Assembly: GCA_041671505.1 (NCBI GenBank)
Contig: JBAZBK010000002.1
Location: 1 to 64,000, forward strand
Source of the DNA: JACPDH01 sp041671505
GTDB taxonomy: Bacteria > Acidobacteriota > Thermoanaerobaculia > Gp7-AA8
Reading direction: 5' to 3'
DNA: 64,000 nucleotides
A program made the translations under genes and the position numbers. Below, in pieces: positions 60,397 to 64,000 of the stretch. The notes under the pieces were generated by a model that had not been told where the DNA came from, did not search any database, and was given only the letters and a program-made list of their open reading frames with translations. Numbering within the stretch: the stretch's first letter is position 1; each line of letters opens with the position of its first letter.

Positions 60397-61188
60397 ATGG
60401 AAATCCTTGTTTGTGTGAAACGCGTACCCGACTCCGCGGAGAACGAGATCAGCGTGGGGCCGGGCGGCACCGACATCAAACGCGACGACCTCGTCTACTC
60501 CGTCAACGAGTGGGACAACTACGCGGTCGAGGAAGCGATCCAGATCGTCGAGCGCGACGGCGGAAACGTCACGGTCGTCTCCGTAGGCGACTCGGAGGCG
60601 GAAGACATCGTCCGCCGCGAGATGGCCATGGGCGCCAACAACGGGCTCCTCGCGACCGACGCCGCGTTCGAGGGCTCGGACGGCCTCGGCGTCGCGACGA
60701 TCCTCGCCGCTGCGGCGACGAAAGCGAGCTACGACCTGATCCTCACCGGCGCGCTCGCCGACGGCGGCGCCGCGCAGGTGGGCGGGATGATCGCTGCCCT
60801 GCTCGACCTCCCCTACGCCTCGGTCGTCAACAAGATCGAGACGAAGGACGGCAAGTCGCTCCGCATCGGCCGCGAGATCGAAGGGGGCAACCAGGAAGTG
60901 AGCGACATCGAGCTTCCCTGCGTCCTCTCGATCCAGACGGGCATCAACGAGCCTCGTTACGTCGGCATCCGCGGCATCCGCAAGGTCGCGTCGGTCGAGA
61001 TCCCGGTGCTCGACGCCGGTGCGCTCGGCATCGCCGCCGGCTCCGTCGGCGCGGCGGGCGCGAAGGTCAAGCGGGTCGATTACTTCGTGCCGGTCGCCGG
61101 CGCGGGAGCGGAGATGCTGACGGGAAGCAACGACGAGCTTGCCAGCAAGCTCGTCGAACTTCTGAAGGCCAAGGGAGGGATCAAGTAA
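60397..61188 (+). CDS. etfB: Electron transfer flavoprotein beta subunit
   Basis: 263 residues from ATG 60397, with AGGAGG upstream. Beta-subunit hallmarks: MEILVCVKRVPDSAENEISV, SVNEWDNYAVEEAIQIVE, VSVGDSEAEDIVRREMAMGA (AMP/FAD-side loop), LILTGALADGGAAQVGGMIA, and the signature VIxIQTGINEPRYVGIRGIR. It forms a heterodimer with EtfA and receives electrons from acyl-CoA dehydrogenase. Its stop overlaps the etfA start by one base (TAATG), which implies translational coupling. Confidence 0.93.
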   Translation: MEILVCVKRVPDSAENEISVGPGGTDIKRDDLVYSVNEWDNYAVEEAIQIVERDGGNVTVVSVGDSEAEDIVRREMAMGANNGLLATDAAFEGSDGLGVATILAAAATKASYDLILTGALADGGAAQVGGMIAALLDLPYASVVNKIETKDGKSLRIGREIEGGNQEVSDIELPCVLSIQTGINEPRYVGIRGIRKVASVEIPVLDAGALGIAAGSVGAAGAKVKRVDYFVPVAGAGAEMLTGSNDELASKLVELLKAKGGIK

Positions 61189-62153
61189 TGGACGCGAAGA
61201 TCTTCGTTCTCGTCGCCCACAAGGATGGCAAGGCCGACGACTCGGCCTTCGAGCTCGCCGCGGCCGCACGGGCGATGTTCCCGGGCAGCGCGCCCATCGG
61301 ACTCGTCTGCGGATCGGGCGTCGACGCGGTGTGCGGCGAGGTGGCGCCGCTCCTCGCCGAGGTCTGGAAGTTCAACCAGGTGGCGTTAGGCTATCCGAAC
61401 GCCGAGCTGATCCGTCCCCTCCTCTTGAACGTGATTCCGGCCGGCTCCGTGCTGCTCCTCGCCCACGACACCTTCGGCTACGACCTCGGCCCCGGTCTCT
61501 CGGTGAAGCTCGGCGCGACCTACGTCCCCGACGTCGTCGGCTTCGACGGGCTCGAGGAAACGACACTCAGGGTCGTCCGGCAGGAGTTCGCCGGCCAGGT
61601 GAGCGCGCATGTCAACTGCAACATCGCGAACGGCGCGGTCGTCACCGTCCGATCCGGCGCGTTCAAGCCGGCTGAGGCCGGACCCGCGGGCGCAATCGTC
61701 GACAGGTCAGCCGACGCGGCGGGTCTCACCGCGAAGCGGAAGTTCGTCGAGCTGATCCAGGCCGAAGCGGGTGACATCGACATCACGCGCGAAGACGTGC
61801 TCGTTTCGGTCGGCCGCGGCATCGGCGACAAGGAGAACATCGCGCTCGTCGAAGAGCTCGCCGCGGCGATGGGCGCCGCGATGTCGTGCTCGCGCCCGAT
61901 CGTCGACGCGAAGTGGCTCGACAAGGGACGCCAGGTCGGCACGTCCGGCAAGACCGTCAAACCGAAAGTCTACCTTGCGTTAGGCATCAGCGGATCGTTC
62001 CAGCATCTCGGCGGCATCAAGGGCAACCCCTTCCTCGTCGCAGTGAACAAGAACCCGAAGGCGCCGATCTTCCAGGTCGCCACGGTCGGCATCGTCGCGG
62101 ATCTCCTCGAGTTCCTCCCGGTGCTCACGGAGAAGATCGAGAAGCTCAAGTAA
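61188..62153 (+). CDS. etfA: Electron transfer flavoprotein alpha subunit
   Basis: 321 residues from ATG 61188. The N-terminal domain (about 1-190) has GSVLLLAHDTFGYDLGPGLS. The C-terminal FAD domain carries LVSVGRGIGDKENIALVEEL, SCSRPIVDAKWLDKGRQVGT, the ETF-alpha signature around YLALGISGSFQHLGGIKGN, and FLVAVNKNPKAPIFQVATVG. It carries electrons to the membrane quinone oxidoreductase encoded just upstream. Two leucine codons (ALGY at 61385 and ALGI at 61979) are TTA within GTTAGGC. A strong hairpin terminator follows 28 bp after the stop. Confidence 0.93.
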   Translation: MDAKIFVLVAHKDGKADDSAFELAAAARAMFPGSAPIGLVCGSGVDAVCGEVAPLLAEVWKFNQVALGYPNAELIRPLLLNVIPAGSVLLLAHDTFGYDLGPGLSVKLGATYVPDVVGFDGLEETTLRVVRQEFAGQVSAHVNCNIANGAVVTVRSGAFKPAEAGPAGAIVDRSADAAGLTAKRKFVELIQAEAGDIDITREDVLVSVGRGIGDKENIALVEELAAAMGAAMSCSRPIVDAKWLDKGRQVGTSGKTVKPKVYLALGISGSFQHLGGIKGNPFLVAVNKNPKAPIFQVATVGIVADLLEFLPVLTEKIEKLK

Positions 62154-62181
62154 CCGCCTTCACGAAGGGCAGCTGCGCGCA

Positions 62182-62210
62182 ACGGCCACGCGAAAGCGTG
62201 GCCGTCTTGT
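62182..62210 (+). terminator. Rho-independent terminator after etfA
   Basis: ACGGCCACGC-GAAA-GCGTGGCCGT is a perfect 10-bp stem closed by a GAAA tetraloop, followed by CTTGTTC. It is the clearest intrinsic terminator in the window and ends the fatty-acid oxidation cluster. The rest of the gap up to 62570 (about 360 bp) holds no gene or repeat that I can identify. Confidence 0.8.
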
Positions 62211-62570
62211 TCAGGAAGGAACCGGGCAATTGGGAAAGACCTCGGGAACGTGGCGGCGGCATGCACGTCGGAGGGAGCGCACCACCGGGCCTGCGCCCAC
62301 TCTCTCCGTCAACTGAAGCCACCGCAATGCGCTGGTGCGATACCGGGTCGGGCGAAGCCTGTGTGAACCGGCGCGTTCTCCAGCACGAGCATTCCAACGG
62401 CAACCGTGCCGCTTCGCACCAGCGCCCGCAACCGGAGAAACCGCGTGTACTTTCCTCGCGATTCACTCCAGAATCCTCAGCACGAATGGAAATCGGTGAA
62501 CCACCCTCGAAAATGCGCTTCCGTGGACTCTGGCGCGAAATGACTCGTCCCAACCTGAGCGAGGTTTCAA

Positions 62571-64000
62571 ATGCCTGATATCACCCGGGGCCGCGGTCCC
62601 CGCATTGCACTTCTGCTTCTCGGATCAGGCCTTTGCTCGCTCGTGTATCAGACCGTCTGGCTTCGCGAGCTCAGAAGCGTGTTCGGGTCGTCGACCCCGG
62701 CGAACGCGGCAGTGATCGGAATCTTCATGGGTGGACTGGGAGCCGGAGGCCTCATGCTCGGCCGACTCGCCGATCGCCATCGCAATCCGCTGCTGCTCTA
62801 CTCAATGCTCGAGGGTGGCATCGCGATCGCCGCCCTGCTTACGGTTCCGCTCGTCCGGCTGGTCGAGATGGTCTATTTCGCGAGCGGCGGATCGGTCACC
62901 CTCGGAACGACCGGAGCGACGCTGCTGCGCCTGCTGCTGGCAACCGTCGTGCTCGGCCTGCCGACGTTTCTGATGGGCGGTACGCTCCCGGCGGCGGCGA
63001 GAAGCGCTGTGGCCGACGACGACGTGAAGCGTCGCGCGATCGCTCTCCTCTATGGAGTGAACACCCTCGGAGCCGTTCTCGGGACGATGTTCTCCACCTT
63101 CGTCGCGCTCGAGTTGTTCGGCAATCGCAAGACGTTGATCATCGCCGCGCTCTTGAATCTGGTCATTGCGGTGATCGCGCGCTCGATGTCGCGTCACGCG
63201 AGCTTCGCGCCGGAGGAGGAAGCGGAGGAGAAGGCCGCGCAACCCATTTCGGCGACGCCGCCCACGCTTCCGCTTTTCACCTGGATTGGCGCCGGAGTCG
63301 CCGGCTTCGTGTTCCTCCTGATGGAGCTCGTCTGGTATCGAATGCTCGCGCCAATCCTGGGGGGCTCGACGTTCACCTTCGGCCTGATTCTTTCGATGGC
63401 GTTGTTAGGCATCGGGCTCGGCGGCCTCGCGTACTCGTACCTTCTGGACGATCGTCCCGCGTCACTGCGACTCTTCGCGATGACGTGCGGGCTCGAGGGG
63501 CTGGCCATCATCGCTCCGTTCGCGCTCGGCGATCATCTCGCGATCTTCGCAGCGCTCCTCCATCCGCTGCACGCCTTCGGATTTCGAGGTGACATGCTGA
63601 CCTGGGCGATCGTGTCGGCGATCGTCGTGCTTCCCGCGTCGATCGTGGCCGGATTTCAGTTTCCGGCGCTGATCGCGCTTGCGGGGCAAGGGCGCTCGCA
63701 GGTTGGAATCGACGTCGGCCGCGTCTACGCATTCAACACGCTCGGGGCGATCGCGGGATCGCTCGCGGGAGGGTTCGGGCTGATGCCGATACTCACCGCC
63801 CCCACCTGCTGGAGGCTCTCCGCGTGGTTGATGATCGCCCTCTGTGCGGTGGCGGCGATTCTCGCGTTCCGACAGGAACGACGCGCCGTCGCAGGACCTG
63901 CGCTCGCGCTGATCGCGGCGGGGCTCGTCATCGGAGCGGCAGGTCCGACCTCCGTCTGGCGGCACTCGCCGATTGGAGCGGGACGGGTCGACCTCTCGAA
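62571..64000 (+). CDS. Fused membrane / spermidine-synthase-like protein, 5' part
   Basis: 476 codons from ATG 62571, cut by the window edge. The visible part is entirely the membrane domain. GPRIALLLLGSGLCSLVYQT and VFGSSTPANAAVIGIFMGGL open the first helices. Further helices include ATVVLGLPTFLMGGTLPAAA (the family's conserved loop), LYGVNTLGAVLGTMFSTFVA and VYAFNTLGAIAGSLAGGFGL. The second half repeats the same arrangement, as in other MFS-like 'fused spermidine synthases'. The SpeE domain should lie beyond 64000. It is a distant paralogue of the minus-strand gene at 6408-8771. The function is unproven. Confidence 0.75.
   Translation, partial: MPDITRGRGPRIALLLLGSGLCSLVYQTVWLRELRSVFGSSTPANAAVIGIFMGGLGAGGLMLGRLADRHRNPLLLYSMLEGGIAIAALLTVPLVRLVEMVYFASGGSVTLGTTGATLLRLLLATVVLGLPTFLMGGTLPAAARSAVADDDVKRRAIALLYGVNTLGAVLGTMFSTFVALELFGNRKTLIIAALLNLVIAVIARSMSRHASFAPEEEAEEKAAQPISATPPTLPLFTWIGAGVAGFVFLLMELVWYRMLAPILGGSTFTFGLILSMALLGIGLGGLAYSYLLDDRPASLRLFAMTCGLEGLAIIAPFALGDHLAIFAALLHPLHAFGFRGDMLTWAIVSAIVVLPASIVAGFQFPALIALAGQGRSQVGIDVGRVYAFNTLGAIAGSLAGGFGLMPILTAPTCWRLSAWLMIALCAVAAILAFRQERRAVAGPALALIAAGLVIGAAGPTSVWRHSPIGAGRVDLS

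Noticed and set aside
313..63410. TTAGGC as telomere-like repeat
   Set aside because: The copies are single and scattered, mostly inside genes on a bacterial chromosome. They are not in tandem.

Overview
The window is chromosomal DNA from a GC-rich bacterium (roughly two thirds G+C by eye). The gene content suggests Acidobacteriota or a similar soil or subsurface lineage: a large secreted sortilin/BNR-repeat protein, a DUF1684 lipoprotein-like protein, a GH63 glucosidase with a ROK kinase, fused membrane/spermidine-synthase-like proteins, and beta-oxidation wired to a DUF224-type ETF:quinone oxidoreductase. The taxonomy is inference. I saw no rRNA, tRNA, CRISPR array or replication origin.

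Layout. 1-23 kb is mostly housekeeping: an esterase, an M20 peptidase, a GH63 glucosidase-ROK kinase pair, a membrane/SpeE fusion, proC, apaG, a DMT transporter, a DUF1684 protein, a GAF-GGDEF protein with a degenerate motif, a DSD1-like PLP enzyme, DNA polymerase IV, an XRE regulator, a DapB-like dehydrogenase, the BNR protein and a double-receiver response regulator. A broken GGDEF gene (22.5-23.8 kb) marks the border with the next region.

23.8-52.3 kb is a surface-polysaccharide locus. It holds an ABC-2 exporter (permease plus ATPase), GT2 and GT4 glycosyltransferases including several multi-domain fusions, a pyruvyltransferase-like protein, a 2OG-Fe(II) oxygenase, four methyltransferases, a membrane sulfatase-fold protein, a three-gene amino-sugar module (DegT aminotransferase, GtrB-like GT2, acetyltransferase-ketoisomerase fusion) and a GtrII-like membrane protein. 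I expect it to build, decorate and export a capsule or O-antigen.

52.9-62.2 kb is a fatty-acid oxidation cluster on the + strand: fadB, fadA, an acyl-CoA dehydrogenase, an Fe-S ETF:quinone oxidoreductase, etfB and etfA. It ends at a strong hairpin. In front of it is a dyad, TGAATGA-N4-TCATTCA, that matches the TetR-type FadR box known from Bacillus. A second membrane/spermidine-synthase-like gene runs off the right edge.

The most unusual content is between genes. Two 154-bp palindromic elements at 12.6 and 21.5 kb have the same ends (CAATGG...CCATTG) and about 80% identity in their right halves, and each is bounded by a perfect 11-bp direct repeat, so they look like non-autonomous transposable elements. 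At least five other intergenic spaces hold long imperfect palindromes whose arms are short words repeated over and over (GCGAGAG/GCGAAAG, CTGAGTA, TTAGTTG, GGCCTCT). A 7-mer, GTTAGGC, occurs 25 times by my count and contains nearly all the TTA leucine codons I saw in the housekeeping genes.
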